NCBI GenBank assembly: GCA_023634235.1
Contig: JAMKCF010000136.1
Location: 62,001-126,000 of the forward strand
Origin: Pisaster brevispinus
Taxonomy: Eukaryota; Echinodermata; Asteroidea; Forcipulatida; Asteriidae
Length of the DNA stretch: 64,000 nucleotides
Direction of reading: 5' to 3'
Numbering within the stretch: the stretch's first letter is position 1; every line of letters starts with the position of its first letter. Below the pieces are notes generated by a model. The model searched no databases, was not told the origin of the DNA, and worked only from the letters and a program-made list of their open reading frames with translations. A program made the translations under genes and the position numbers. Shown piece by piece: positions 10,846-22,789 of the stretch.

Positions 10846-11278
10846 TGTTTGTGCATGGCCGATGGACAGGAGACAATGTCAGCATCCAAACAACAAATTG
10901 TTAGGTTTAATTTACCACAACTTTTCATTTGCAGTTTTTTTCTTTTCGTGCAGTACCCTAAACAACTGCTCATCACTTTCTGAAATGTACAAAAATAGCT
11001 ATTTAGGGTCAGAATAGCTGGAAATTAGACCAAGCCTCTTAAAGATCTGGTTGATAAACCATTGTAAGGAAACTTTAATTTTTTGTGTTAAAAAACTTAA
11101 ATTTGTTCTCACTGTATGAAGATTTTCATTGAATTAAAGGGTTGTACAAAATTGGGTTAAGAACCTACATGTAGTGTGTGGCCACCAGTGCATTCAATGG
11201 TTAATAATTTCTGCAATAGCCTGCATTGAGATTTCCATTTTGCTTGAATCTTTTCTTTCTGTAAACCTTTTTTCACAG
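10846..11278. other. Unique sequence preceding candidate exon
   Basis: AT-rich, intron-like sequence between satellite block 4 and the candidate exon at 11279. No other feature seen. Confidence 0.4.
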
Positions 11279-11371
11279 AATATTCTTGGTCCTTGTGTAG
11301 AAAGTACCTACAAAGTGATTCCACAAATGAAGATCATCAGCTTAAACTTCACTCATTCTTTTGAAGTTCTG
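11279..11371 (+). CDS. Candidate internal exon of an unrecognised gene
   Basis: A 93-nt, 31-codon open stretch (NILGPCVESTYKVIPQMKII then SLNFTHSFEVL) is bounded by a strong pyrimidine-rich acceptor (tttcttt, then ttttttcacag ending at 11278) and a GTGAGA donor at 11372. It is phase 0 at both ends and so is compatible with the terminal-exon-like frames at 12253, 18305, 20273 and 21694. I do not recognise the protein and found no upstream exon. Splice signals and phase are the only support. Confidence 0.4.
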
Positions 11372-11439
11372 GTGAGATAAACAAAAGATCTAAATATTAA
11401 TCTACAACATGTAACACTTTTTGAAAAATCAAAACTGCC

Positions 11440-11985
11440 CTCTTTGCTCTCAATGTACCTTGCTCTCCACCCCATACCCCTTATTTCTACCTCCCGGGAT
11501 CCGCTCCCTAAATATACCCCCATTTCTACCATCCTTGATCCCAAACACCCATCCCCACTTTGCTGCCACTCTGGATCCTCCCCCACCATTGTACCTCTTC
11601 TTGTGCCATTCTGTGTCAATCCCAACCATTCACCTCACTTTGATGTATCTAAGGATCATCCCTCAACATATTACTCCTTTTACATTGTCATGTACATGTA
11701 CTTTGTCAATCCACTTTACACATCTTCCCCATTCATCCAAACTGTATCTCATAAATCTGCCATCTTGGCATGTTGTCTTTTTCCTCTGGATCCTATCAGT
11801 ATCTATTGTATCCGTCTTCCCACTGATCAGCACCCCTACCCGGTCTCCTGTTCTTACACTTATGGTTTCTTAGGTTGAAGTTGTAGATAAAGTTGCAGAA
11901 AGCAGGACATACATGTACCTGATGTGGTTTGAAGATTCATGACAGCCCAAAGACTGTTATAAAAAATTGTTGCCCGTTTTGCATC
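11440..11985. repeat. 78-bp satellite block 5 and partial cassette
   Basis: Three to four strongly diverged satellite units (to about 11680) are followed by cassette-type sequence, including attcatccaaactgt and cctctggatcctatcagtat words that recur at 20045-20160, then the gatgtggtttgaagattcat segment. Here the cassette lacks its exon: satellite sequence resumes immediately after tataaaaaattgttg. Confidence 0.75.
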
Positions 11986-12112
11986 CAACTTTGTTGTCAG
12001 TCTGGGTCTTCCCCCAACCCCTTCTTGTGCCATACTGTATGAATCCCAAACATTCATCCAACTTTGTTCTTACACTGGATCCTCCCCCAATATGTTACCC
12101 CTTCTAGTGCCA
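11986..12112. repeat. 78-bp satellite, block 6
   Basis: About one and a half units, between the truncated cassette and cassette copy 2. Confidence 0.85.
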
Positions 12113-12252
12113 TACTGTAGACAAAGTTTCTGAAAGCAGGTGAACCCATTGTGGTTTTGAAGATTCATCACAGCCGAAAGACTGTTATAAAAATTGTTGA
12201 TCCTTGGCTGGAGTAATTGTATGCATACATCTTCTTTGGGTTTTTATTGCAG

Positions 12253-12342
12253 TACATTCAAGATGATCTGACAATTAATCACATCCTTTCTAATGAGAGA
12301 TGCACAAACTCAACTGAAGAGATAACTTGTCTTCCATCTTAA
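12253..12342 (+). CDS. Candidate terminal exon, cassette copy 2
   Basis: After the acceptor tctttgggtttttattgcag, the frame YIQDDLTINHILSNERC then TNSTEEITCLPS ends in TAA (30 codons including stop). It enters in phase 0, matching the donor of the candidate exon at 11279-11371, the nearest upstream donor. The surrounding cassette spans about 12113-12485. The product is not recognised. The same frame is kept in copies at 18305, 20273 and 21694, including one in-frame 3-bp difference. Confidence 0.4.
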   Translation, partial: YIQDDLTINHILSNERCTNSTEEITCLPS

Positions 12343-12485
12343 CCATGACTTAAAAGTTCTACATGAGAATCTCTCTGCATCAACCAACCTCAAATCTGTA
12401 TCTTTAAAAAGAATTCTGGAATATTGAGGTAAAATTGTTTTGTTAATAATAAACATTATAAAAGGGCCTGTTTACACCAATTTTA

Positions 12486-15400
12486 TAGGATCAATCCCAA
12501 TCATGCACCCCACTTTGATGTCACTCTGGATCCTCCCCCAACATGTTACCCCTTCTATTGCCTTGCTGTAACAATTCCAATTGCATCCCACTTTGCTGTC
12601 CCTCTGGACCCTCCTCGAAAATTATAGCCCTTTGGGATTGCCAAACTGTTTTATTCCCAAACATGCATCCCTTCTTACTGTCACTCTGGATCCTCCCCCT
12701 ACATGTTAGCCCTTCTTTAGCCTTGTACTGTATCATTTCGAATTGAACCCCTCTTTTCTGTCACTCTGGATCCTCCCATAAAATCTGACCCCTTCTAGAG
12801 CTATACTGTTTAAATCACAAACATGCATCCCACTTTGCTGTCCCTCTGGACCCTCCCCCAACATGTTACCCCTGCCGGATCGCCTTACTGTATACATTCC
12901 TATTGCACCCCATTTTGCTGTCCCTCTGGACCCTCCCCCAACATGTTATCCCTTTCGGATTGCCATACTTTTTTTACCCCAAACATGCACCCCACTTTTC
13001 TGTCACTCTGGATCCTCCCATAAAATCTTACCCCTTCTAGTGCCTGACTGTATCAATTCCAATTGCATCCCACTTTTCTATCACTCTGGATCCTCCCATA
13101 AAATGTTACCCCTTCAAGTGCCATACTGTTTCAATCACAAACATGCATCCCACTTTGCTGTCCCTCATGACCCTCCCCCAACATGTTACCCCTTCTAGTG
13201 CCTGACTATATTAATTCCAATTGCACCCCACTTTTATGTCACTCTGGATCCTCCCATAAAATGTTACCCCTTCTAGTGCCTGACTGTACCAAATCCAATT
13301 ACACCCCACTTTTCAATCACCCAGGATCCTCCCATAAAATGTTACCCCTTCTAGTGCCTGACTGTACCAATTCCAATTGCATCCCACTTTTCTGTCACTC
13401 TGGATCCTCCCATAAAATGTTACCCCTTCTAGTGCCTGACTGTACCAATTCCAATTGCATCTCACTTTTCAATCACCCAGGATCCTCCCATAAAATGTTA
13501 CCCCTTCTAGTGCCTGACTGTACCAATTCCAATTGCATCCGACTTTTCTGTCACTCTGGATCCTCCCATAAAATGTTACCCCTTCTAGTGCCTGACTGTA
13601 CCAATTCCAATTGCATCTCACTTTTCTGTCACTTTCGATCCTCCCATAAAATGTTACCCCTTCTAGTGCCTGACTGTACCAATTCCAATTTCACCCCACT
13701 TTTCAATCACCCAGGATCCTCCCATAAAATGTTACCCCTTCTAGTGCCTGACTGTACCAATTCCAATTGCATCCCACTTTTCTGTCACTCTGGATCCTCC
13801 CATAAAATGTTACCCCTTCAAGTGCCTGACTGTACCAATTCCAATTGCATCCCACTTTTCTGTCACTCTGGATCCCCCATAAAATTTTACTCCTTCTAGT
13901 GCCTGACTGTAGCAATTCCAATTGCACCCCACTTTTCAATCACTCTGGATCCTCCCATAAAATGTTACCCCTTCTAGTGCCTGACTGTACCAATTCCAAT
14001 TCCACCCCACTTTTCAATCACTCTGGATCCTCCCATAAAATGTTACCCCTTCTAGTGCCTGACTGTACCAATTCCAATTGCACCCCACTTTGATGTCACT
14101 CTGGATCCTCCCATAAAATCTTACCCCTTCTAGTGCCTGACTGTACCAATTCTGCACCCCACTTTGCTGTCACTCTAGATCCTCCCATAAAATGTTACCC
14201 CTTCTAGTGCCTGACTGTACCAATTCCAATTGCACCCCACTTTTCTGTCACTCTGGATCCTCCCATAAATTGTTACCCCTTCTAATGCCTGACTGTACCA
14301 ATTCTGCACCCCACTTTGCTGTCACTCTAGAACCTCCCATAAAATGTTACCCCTTCTAGTGCCTGACTGTAGCAATTCCAATTGCACCCCACTTTTCTGT
14401 CACTCTGGATCCTCCCATAAAATGTTACCCCTTCTAGTGCCTGACTGTACCAATTCCAATTCCACCCCACTTTCCAATCACTCTGGATCCTCCCATAAAA
14501 TGTTACCCCTTCTAGTGACTGACTGTACCAATTCCAATTGCAGCCCTCCTTTCTGTCACTCTTGATCCTCCCATAAATTGTTACCCCTTCTAATGCCTGA
14601 CTACTACCAATTCTGCACCCCACTTTGCTGTCACTCTGGATCCTCCCATAAAATGTTACCCCATTTAGTGCCTGACTGTAGCAATTCCAATTGCTCCCCA
14701 CTTTGATGTCACTCTGGATCCTCCCATAAAATGTTACCCCTTCTAGTGCCTGACTGTAGCAATTCCAATTGCTCCCCACTTTGATGTCACTCTGGATCCT
14801 CCCATAAAATGTTACCCCTTCTAGTGCCTGACTGTAGCAATTCCAATTGCTCCCCACTTTGATGTCACTATGGATCCTCCCATAAAATGTTACCCCTTCT
14901 AGTGCCTGACTGTACCAATTCCAATTCCACCCCACTTTTCAATCACTCTGGATCCTCCCATAAAATGTTACCCCTTCTAGTGCCTGACTGTACCAATTCC
15001 AATTCCACCCCACTTCAATCACTCTGGATCCTCCCATAAAATGTTACCCCTTCTAGTGCCTGACTGTACCAATTCCAATTGCATCCCACTTTTCTGTCGC
15101 TCTGGATCCTCCCATAAAATGTTACCCCTTCTAGTGCCTGACTGTACCAATTTCAATTGCACCCCACTTTGATGTCACTCTGGATCCTCCCATAAAATGT
15201 TACCCCTTCTAGTGCCTGACTGTAGCAATTCCAATTGCTCCCCACTTTGATGTCACTCTGGATCCTCCCATAAAATGTTACCCCTTCTAGTGCCTGACTG
15301 TAGCAATTCCAATTGCTCCCCACTTTGCTGTCACTCTGGATCCTCCCATAAAATGTTACCCCTTCTAGTGCCTGACTGTAGCAATTCCAATTGCTCCCCA

Positions 15401-18165
15401 CTTTGATGTCACTCTGGATCCTCCCATAAAATGTTACCCCTTCTAGTGCCTGACTGTAGCAATTCCAATTGCTCCCCACTTTGATGTCACTCTGGATCCT
15501 CCCATAAAATGTTACCCCTTCAAGTGCCTGACTGTACCAATTCCAATTGCATCCCACTTTTCTGTCACTCTGGATCCCCCCATAAAATTTTACTCCTTCT
15601 AGTGCCTAACTGTAGCAATTCCAATTGCACCCCAGTTTTCAATCACTCTGGATCCTCCCATAAAATGTTACCCCTTCTAGTGCCTGACTGTACCAATTCC
15701 AATTCCACCCCACTTTTCTGTCACTCTCGATCCTCCCATAAAATGTTACCCCATTCTAGTGCCTGACTGTACCAATTCCAATTCCAATTGCATCTTTTCA
15801 ATCACTCTAGATCCTCCCATAAAATGTTACCCCTTCTAGTGCCTGACTGTACCAATTCCAATTGCACCCCACTTTGATGTCACTCTGGATCCTCCCATAA
15901 AATATTACCCCTTCTAGTGCCTGACTGTACCAATTCTGCACCCCACTTTGCTGTCACTCTAGATCCTCCCATAAAATGTAACCCCTTCTAGTGCCTGACT
16001 GTAGCAATTCCAATTGCACCCCACTTTTCTGTCACTCTGGATCCTCCCATAAATTGTTACCCCTTCTAGTGCCTGACTGTACTAATTCCAATTCCACCCC
16101 ACTTTGCTGTCACTCTGGATCCTCCCATAAAATGTTACCCCTTCTAGTGCCTGACTGTACCAATTCCAATTGCTCCCCACTTTGCTGTCACTCTAGAACC
16201 TCCCATAAATTGTTACCCCTTCTAGTGCCTGACTGTACCAATTCCAATTCCACCCCACTTTGCTGTCACTCTGGATCCTCCCATAAAATGTTACCCCTTC
16301 TAGTGCCTGACTGTACCAATTCCAATTGCTCCCCACTTTGCTGTCACTCTAGAACCTCCCATAAAATGTTACCCCTTCTAGTGCCTGACTGTAGCAATTC
16401 CAATTGCACCCCACTTTTCTGTTCTTCTGGATCCTCCCATAAAATGTTACCCCTTCTAGTGCCTGACTGTACCAATTCCATTTCCACCCCACTTTTCAAT
16501 CACTCTGGATCCTCCCATAAAATGTTACCCCTTCTAGTGCCTGACTGTACCAATTCCAATTGCACCCCTCCTTTCTGTCACTCTTGATCCTCCCATAAAT
16601 TGTTACCCCTTCTAATGCCTGACTACTACCAATTCTGCACCCCACTTTGCTGTCACTCTAGATCCTCCTATAAAATGTTACCCCTTCTAGTGCCTGACTG
16701 TACCAATTCCAATTGCACCCCACTTTGCTGTCACTCTAGATCCTCCCATAAAATGTTACCCCTTTTAGTGCCTGACTGTAGCAATTTTCCAATTGCTCCC
16801 CACTTTGATGTCACTCTGGATCCTCCCATAAAATGTTACCCCTTCTAGTGCCTGACTGTACCAATTCCAATTCCACCCCACTTTTCAATCACTCTGGATC
16901 CTCCCATAAAATGTTACCCCTTCTAGTGCCTGACTGTACCAATTCCAATTCCACCCCACTTTTCAATCACTCTGGATCCTCCCATAAAATGTTACCCCTT
17001 CTAGTGCCTGACTGTACCAATTCCAATTGCATCCCACTTTTCTGTCGCTCTGGATCCTCCCATAAAATGTTACCCCTTCTAGTGCCTGACTGTACCAATT
17101 CCAATTGCACCCCTCCTTTCTGTCACTCTTGATCCTCCCATAAATTGTTACCCCTTCTAATGCCTGACTACTACCAATTCTGCACCCCACTTTGCTGTCA
17201 CTCTAGATCCTCCTATAAAATGTTACCCCTCTATTGCCTGACTGTACCAATTCCAATTGCACCCCACTTTGCTGTCACTCTGGATCCTCCCATAAAATGT
17301 TACCCCATTTAGTGCCTGACTGTAGCAATTCCAATTGCTCCCCACTTTTCTGTCACTCTGGATCCTCCCATAAAATGTTACCCCTTCTAGTGCCTGACTG
17401 TAGCAATTCCAATTGCTCCCACTTTGATGTCACTCTGGATCCTCCCATAAAATGTTACCCCTTCTTGTGCCTGACTGTAGCAATTCCAATTGCTCCCCAC
17501 TTTGATGTCACTCTGGTCCTCCCATAAAATGTTACCCCTTCTAGTGCCTGACTGTACCAATTCCAATTCCACCCCACTTTGATGTCACTCTGGATCCTCC
17601 CATAAAATGTTACCCCTTCTAGTGCCTGACTGTAGCAATTCCAATTGCTCCCCACTTTGCTGTCACTCTAGATCCTCCTATAAAATGTTACCCCTTCTAG
17701 TGCCTGACTGTACCAATTCCAATTGCACCCCACTTTGCTGTCACTCTGGATCCTCCCATAAAATGTTACCCCTTTTAGTGCCTGACTGTAGCAATTCCAA
17801 TTGCTCCCCACTTTGATGTCACTCTGGATCCTCCCATAAAATGTTACCCCTTCTAGTGCCTGACTGTAGCAATTCCAATTGCTCCCCACTTTGATGTCAC
17901 TCTGGATCCTCCCATAAAATGTTACCCCTTCTAGTGCCTGACTGTACCAATTCCAATTCCACCCCACTTTTCTGTCACTCTGCATCCTCCCCCGACATGA
18001 TCCCCCTTCTATTGCCCATACTATTTCAATTCCAAACGTGCATTCACACTGATCCTCCCCCAACATGTTACCCCTTCTATCGCCTTACTGTATAAATTGC
18101 AATTGCATCCCACTTTGCTGTCACTCTGGATCCTCTCCCAACATGTTACCCCTTGTAGTTCCATA
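12486..18165. repeat. 78-bp satellite, main array (block 7)
   Basis: About 70 units with consensus cctgactgtaccaattccaa / ttgcaccccacttttctgtc / actctggatcctcccataaa / atgttacccc. The first and last several units are the CCCCCAACATG subfamily and the middle is CCCATAAAATG. Multi-unit duplications are visible: the tgactactaccaattctgca variant recurs at about 14597, 16621 and 17166. The period of 26 codons keeps one frame open on each strand (peptides MLPLLVPDCTNSN and GVTFYGRIQSD), giving apparent proteins of up to 238 residues that I regard as non-coding. Confidence 0.97.
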
Positions 18166-18304
18166 CTGTAGATACAATTTCTGAAAGCTGGACACGCATG
18201 ATGTAGTTTGGAAGATTCATCACAGCCCAAAGACTTTTTTAAAAATTGTTGAATCTAGGTTAGAGTAATTGTATGCACACATCTTCTTTGGGTTTTTATT
18301 GCAG

Positions 18305-18400
18305 TACATTCAAGATGATCTGACAATTAATCACATTCTTTCTAATGAGAGATGCACCAACTCAGCTGAAAAGATCACTTGGCTTCCATCTAAACCATGA
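18305..18400 (+). CDS. Candidate terminal exon, cassette copy 3
   Basis: Acceptor gggtttttattgcag, then the frame YIQDDLTINHILSNERC / TNSAEKITWLPSKP and TGA (32 codons including stop). This is the most complete copy. The cassette (about 18166-18540) also conserves roughly 90 bp after the stop, up to aatattgag/gtaaaatt-like sequence, which could be 3' UTR or a remnant donor. Not recognised; see the copy at 12253-12342. Confidence 0.35.
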   Translation, partial: YIQDDLTINHILSNERCTNSAEKITWLPSKP

Positions 18401-18540
18401 CATCAAAGTTGTACGTCATCATCTCTCTGCATCAAGCAACCTCAAATCTGTATCTTAAAGAATTCTGGAAAATTGAGGTAAAATTCTTATGTTAATACTA
18501 AACATTGTAAAAGGGCCTGTTTACACCAAGTTTATAGAAT

Positions 18541-19455
18541 TAATCCCAATCATGCACCTCACTTTAATGTCACTCTGGATCCTCCCCAACTTGATACTCC
18601 TTATATTGCCTTACTGTAACAATTCCAATTGCCTCCCACTTTGCTGTCCTTCTGGACCCTCCCCAACATGTTACACCTCCCGGATTGCCATGCTGTTTTA
18701 ACCCCAAACATGCACCCCACTTTGCTGTAACTCTGGATCCTCCCATAAAATGATACCCCTCAAGTGCCATACTGTTTCCATCCCAAACATGCACCCCACT
18801 TTTCTGGCACTCTGGATCCTCCTATAAAATGATACCCATTCTTTTGTCTTAATGTGGATCAATTCCAATGGCATCCCACTTTTCTGTCACTCTGATCCTC
18901 CCCCAACATGTTACCCCTTTTATTGCCTTACTTATCCCATTTTATTGCCTTACTTATCAATTCAAATTGCATCCCACTTTGCTGTCCCTTTGGACCCTCC
19001 CTGAAAATATTACCCCTTTTTGAGTGCCGTACTGTTTTATTCCCAAACATGCATCCTTTTTTACTGTGCTTTCTGGATCTTCCCCCTACATGTTAACCCT
19101 TCCTTAGCCTTGTACTGTATCATTTCGAATCGAACCCCACTTTTCTGTCACTCTGGATCTCCCATAAAATCTTACCCCTTCTAGTGCCATACTGTTTCAA
19201 TCACAAACATACATCCCACTTTGCTGTCACTCTGGATCCTCCCCCAACATGATACCCCTTCTATTGCCTTACTGTATCAATTCCAATTGCATCCCACTTT
19301 GCTGTCTCTCTAAAGCCTCCCCTAAAAGTGTCATGCCCCTTCTAGTGCCATACCGTATCAAACTCAAACACCTGTCCCATCATGTATCAATCCCAAACAT
19401 GGACCCCTCTTTGCTGTCAATGGGGTTACTCCCCCAACATGTTACCCCTTTTATA
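18541..19455. repeat. 78-bp satellite, block 8 (diverged)
   Basis: About 11 diverged units. The block ends at gttacccctttta, where the foldback element at 19457 begins. Confidence 0.9.
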
Positions 19456-19456
19456 T

Positions 19457-19974
19457 GGTGCGTTCGATTACTTCTCCATGTGTACCAGGGGTTTACACTT
19501 GTGGTAGCCCCAAAACGAGGCTGATTGATAGCCGCTGTGTTTTCGCTTGGCTCTCTGGGAAAATTAAGGCCAAAGATTGTTGCGTAGCAGTGCGGCTTAA
19601 AAAGGTGAAAACAGACAGCTCTGTCATTTCTGTCGTCTGCTCAATTGGAAAACGTCAATGTCCGTGATGACACAAATTAATTATATCATTCATACTTTGC
19701 ACACACTCACCAACTGTTTGTTTTTCAGGAAATGCATTTCCTTTCTATTTGCCATCATTGTTTCATAGACGATAAATCAGTGTATTAATTTGTAGTGTTT
19801 GTACTCGCGTTGCAATCAACTTGACCCCTGCCATCTTGGTATGATACGCCTACAGCCAGAAACTATGTCATTACACCTGGGCATACACCAGAGACCCGCT
19901 CGCGAACTGGGGCTGTGGTGGCTGACACCGGGGCAGACACGAGTATCACGTGATGGCTAATCGAACGCTCTCGT
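19457..19974. mobile_element. Possible small DNA transposon, GCGTTCGATTA termini
   Basis: GGTGCGTTCGATTA at 19457 is mirrored by TAATCGAACGCTC ending near 19973, and the intervening 0.5 kb is unrelated to the satellite around it. The termini resemble common hAT-type ends. I could not define a target-site duplication and there is no transposase. Confidence 0.45.
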
Positions 19975-20272
19975 GTAAGTTTTACTTAAACGTGTAAGCT
20001 ACTCGATCGCAAACATAGTACCTTGTACACCAGTACACATCTCCCTCATTCATCCAAACTGTGTCTCACGTACCTTAACATATTGTCTTTTCCCTCTGGA
20101 TCCTACCAGTATATACATGTATCTGTCTTCTTCCTCATCAGTACCCCTACCCTGTCTCCCTTTCTTACACTTAGAGTTGAAGGTTGCTGAAAACAAAATA
20201 ATTCTATACAAAGTTGTTGATCCATGGCTGTAGTAAGTTTATGCATACATCTTCTTTGGGTTTTTATTGCAG

Positions 20273-20371
20273 TGCATTCAAGATGATCTGACAATTAAAC
20301 ACCTCAGTTCTAACGAGAGATACACAACAAGCTCAGCTAAAGAGAACACTTGGCTCTTGTCTTTACCATGA
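20273..20371 (+). CDS. Candidate terminal exon, cassette copy 4
   Basis: Acceptor gggtttttattgcag, then CIQDDLTIKHLSSNERY / TTSSAKENTWLLSLP and TGA (33 codons including stop). Relative to copies 2 and 3 it has an in-frame 3-bp insertion and many amino-acid changes yet stays open. The product is not recognised. Confidence 0.33.
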   Translation, partial: CIQDDLTIKHLSSNERYTTSSAKENTWLLSLP

Positions 20372-20679
20372 ATTAGTCAACTATGTCATAGTCTCTCTGC
20401 ATCAAGCAACCTCAAATCTGTAACTTAAGAATTCTGGAATATTGAGGTAGGCTTGTTACGTTAATAATACACATTGTAAAATGGCCTGTTTACACAACAT
20501 TTACAGGACATCATCTCCCTCACTATTAGTCCTCATGTGATTCTTTAAAACCACATGTACCAACGACTGTAATTAAGCATACAGTATATGTATGCCAAGA
20601 AGATTTTTAACCAGTACAGAAGTGGGAAAAAGTATTCTGACAATGTCTTGTATAATGTAAACAGACCTTTAGTGTATAC

Positions 20680-21257
20680 GTAGCCTTGTCCAAGGCTCTT
20701 TACGCAAGCACCCCCCTTTGAATTCACCAGGTAGCATAACAATACTGGCACGGTACTGCAGTACTTGATATTACAGTATACTGTGGGGTCGAAGCATGGT
20801 TTTTCAACCTCGTACCAAAAAACGAAGCCGAAACAGAGCCTTGTTCCCGCTGTAAAAAGGTCAGATTGTGGGCGGAGTTGCTTTATGCTAATATTTCCCG
20901 AAGGTGTATGCTCATTGGTTAATGTATAGTGGCAAGGCCAATACTACATACTCATTACATCATAACGAGAGTTTGATTGGACAATTATCCGCCCATTACA
21001 GGAAATGAATATTCAATATCCGATTCCAGCATACGTAATTAGCGCTGGAATCCCTGCGCAATGATAAAGAAAAACATAAACTGCCGTTTACAATGGGAAC
21101 AAGGCTCTGTTTCGGCTTCGTTTTTAGTACGAGGTTGAAAAACCATGCTTCGACCCCACGGTATACTGTATATCAAGTACTGCAGTACCGTGCCTGTATT
21201 GTTATGCTACCTGGTGAATTCAAAGCAGGGTGCTTGCGTAGAGCCTTGGACAAGGCT
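20680..21257. mobile_element. Foldback element with about 175-bp arms (copy A)
   Basis: The left arm (about 20680-20856, including gtcgaagcatggtttttcaa and gccgaaacagagccttgttc) is the reverse complement of the right arm (about 21083-21257), with roughly 225 bp between them. Arms match over most of their length with small indels near the tips. No coding capacity; the frame 21093-21314 is the arm itself. Likely a MITE or foldback transposon. Confidence 0.85.
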
Positions 21258-21693
21258 AGTGTATACGTTGTTATTACTGCTGCTGTTTTATTGAATTTAT
21301 GTACTTTCAACTAGATTCAATCAAAATGCAAACAAAACTAACATTAAAAGTGCGTCATATCTAAAGGGACTGTGTATCATCTGTATAATCGTAACTGTCT
21401 TCTTCCTCATCAGTACCCCTACCCTGTCTCCCTTTCTTTCACTTAGAGTTAAAGGTTGCTGAAAACAAAATAATTCTATACAAAGTTGTTGATCCATGGC
21501 TGTAGTAAGTTTATGCATACATCTTCTTTGGGTTTTTATTGCAGTGCATTCTTCCTCATCAGTACCCCTACCCTGTCTCCCTTTCTTTCACTTAGAGTTA
21601 AAGGTTGCTGAAAACAAAATAATTCTATACAAAGTTGTTGATCCATGGCTGTAGTAAGTTTATGCATACATCTTCTTTGGGTTTTTATTGCAG

Positions 21694-21792
21694 TGCATTC
21701 AAGATGATCTGACAATTAAACACCTCAGTTCTAACGAGAGATACACAACAAGCTCAGCTAAAGAGAACACTTGGCTCTTGTCTTTACCATGA
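21694..21792 (+). CDS. Candidate terminal exon, cassette copy 5
   Basis: The counterpart of 20273-20371 in duplication copy B, with an identical reading frame. Another truncated acceptor copy ends at about 21547. Confidence 0.3.
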   Translation, partial: CIQDDLTIKHLSSNERYTTSSAKENTWLLSLP

Positions 21793-22100
21793 ATTAGTCA
21801 ACTACGTCATAGTCTCTCTGCATCAAGCAACCTCAAATCTGTAACTTAAGAATTCTGGAATATTGAGGTAGGCTTGTTACGTTAATAATACACATTGTAA
21901 AATGGCCTGTTTACACAACATTTACAGGACATCATCTCCCTCACTACTAGTCCTCATGTGATTCGTTAAAACCACATGTACCAACGACTGTAATTAAGCA
22001 TACAGTATATGTATGCCAAGAAGATTTTTAACCAGTACAGAAGTGGGAAAAAGTATTCTGACAATGTCTTGTATAATGTAAACAGACCTTTAGTGTATAC

Positions 22101-22678
22101 GTAGCCTTGTCCAAGGCTCTTTACGCAAGCACCCCCCTTTGAATTCACCAGGTAGCATAACAATACTGGCACGGTACTGCAGTACTTGATATTACAGTAT
22201 ACTGTGGGGTCGAAGCATGGTTTTTCAACCTCGTACCAAAAAACGAAGCCGAAACAGAGCCTTGTTCCCGCTGTAAAAAGGTCAGATTGTGGGCGGAGTT
22301 GCTTTATGCTAATATTTCCCGAAGGTGTATGCTCATTGGTTAATGTATAGTGGCAAGGCCAATACTACATACTCATTACATCATAATGAGAGTTTGATTG
22401 GACGATTATCCGCCCAGTACAGGAAATGAATATTCAATATCCGATTCCAGCATACGTAATTAGCGCTGGAATCCCTGCGCAATGATAAAGAAAAACATAA
22501 ACTGCCGTTTACAATGGGAACAAGGCTCTGTTTCGGCTTCGTTTTTAGTACGAGGTTGAAAAACCATGCTTCGACCCCACGGTATACTGTATATCAAGTA
22601 CTGCAGTACCGTGCCTGTATTGTTATGCTACCTGGTGAATTCAAAGCAGGGTGCTTGCGTAGAGCCTTGGACAAGGCT
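22101..22678. mobile_element. Foldback element (copy B)
   Basis: The duplicate of the element at 20680-21257, carried by the 1421-bp duplication rather than independently inserted, since its flanks are duplicated too. Confidence 0.85.
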
Positions 22679-22789
22679 AGTGTATACGTTGTTATTACTG
22701 CTGCTGTTTTATTGAATTTATGTACTTTCAACTAGATTCGATCAAAATGCAAACAAAACTAACATTAAAAGTGCGTCATATCTAAAGGG

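Larger units (their letters stand above)
20128..21398. repeat. 1421-bp direct duplication, copy A
   Basis: The sequence from cctcatcagtacccctaccc through the foldback element to gtgtatcatctgtataatcg recurs at +1421 with only scattered substitutions. A 148-bp fragment of the same unit start (21401-21548) separates A and B and is truncated just after its gcagtgcattc, so the junction records two events. Confidence 0.93.

Noticed and set aside
13183..13899. 238-residue plus-strand frame (MLPLLVPDCTNSN repeats) as a repetitive protein gene
   Set aside because: It is the 78-bp satellite read in its open frame. The opposite strand is equally open (14327-14935), and substitutions show no codon-position bias by eye.
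6892..19455. CRISPR-like direct repeats with spacers
   Set aside because: Units are contiguous 78-bp satellite monomers without unique spacers, and the window is eukaryotic.
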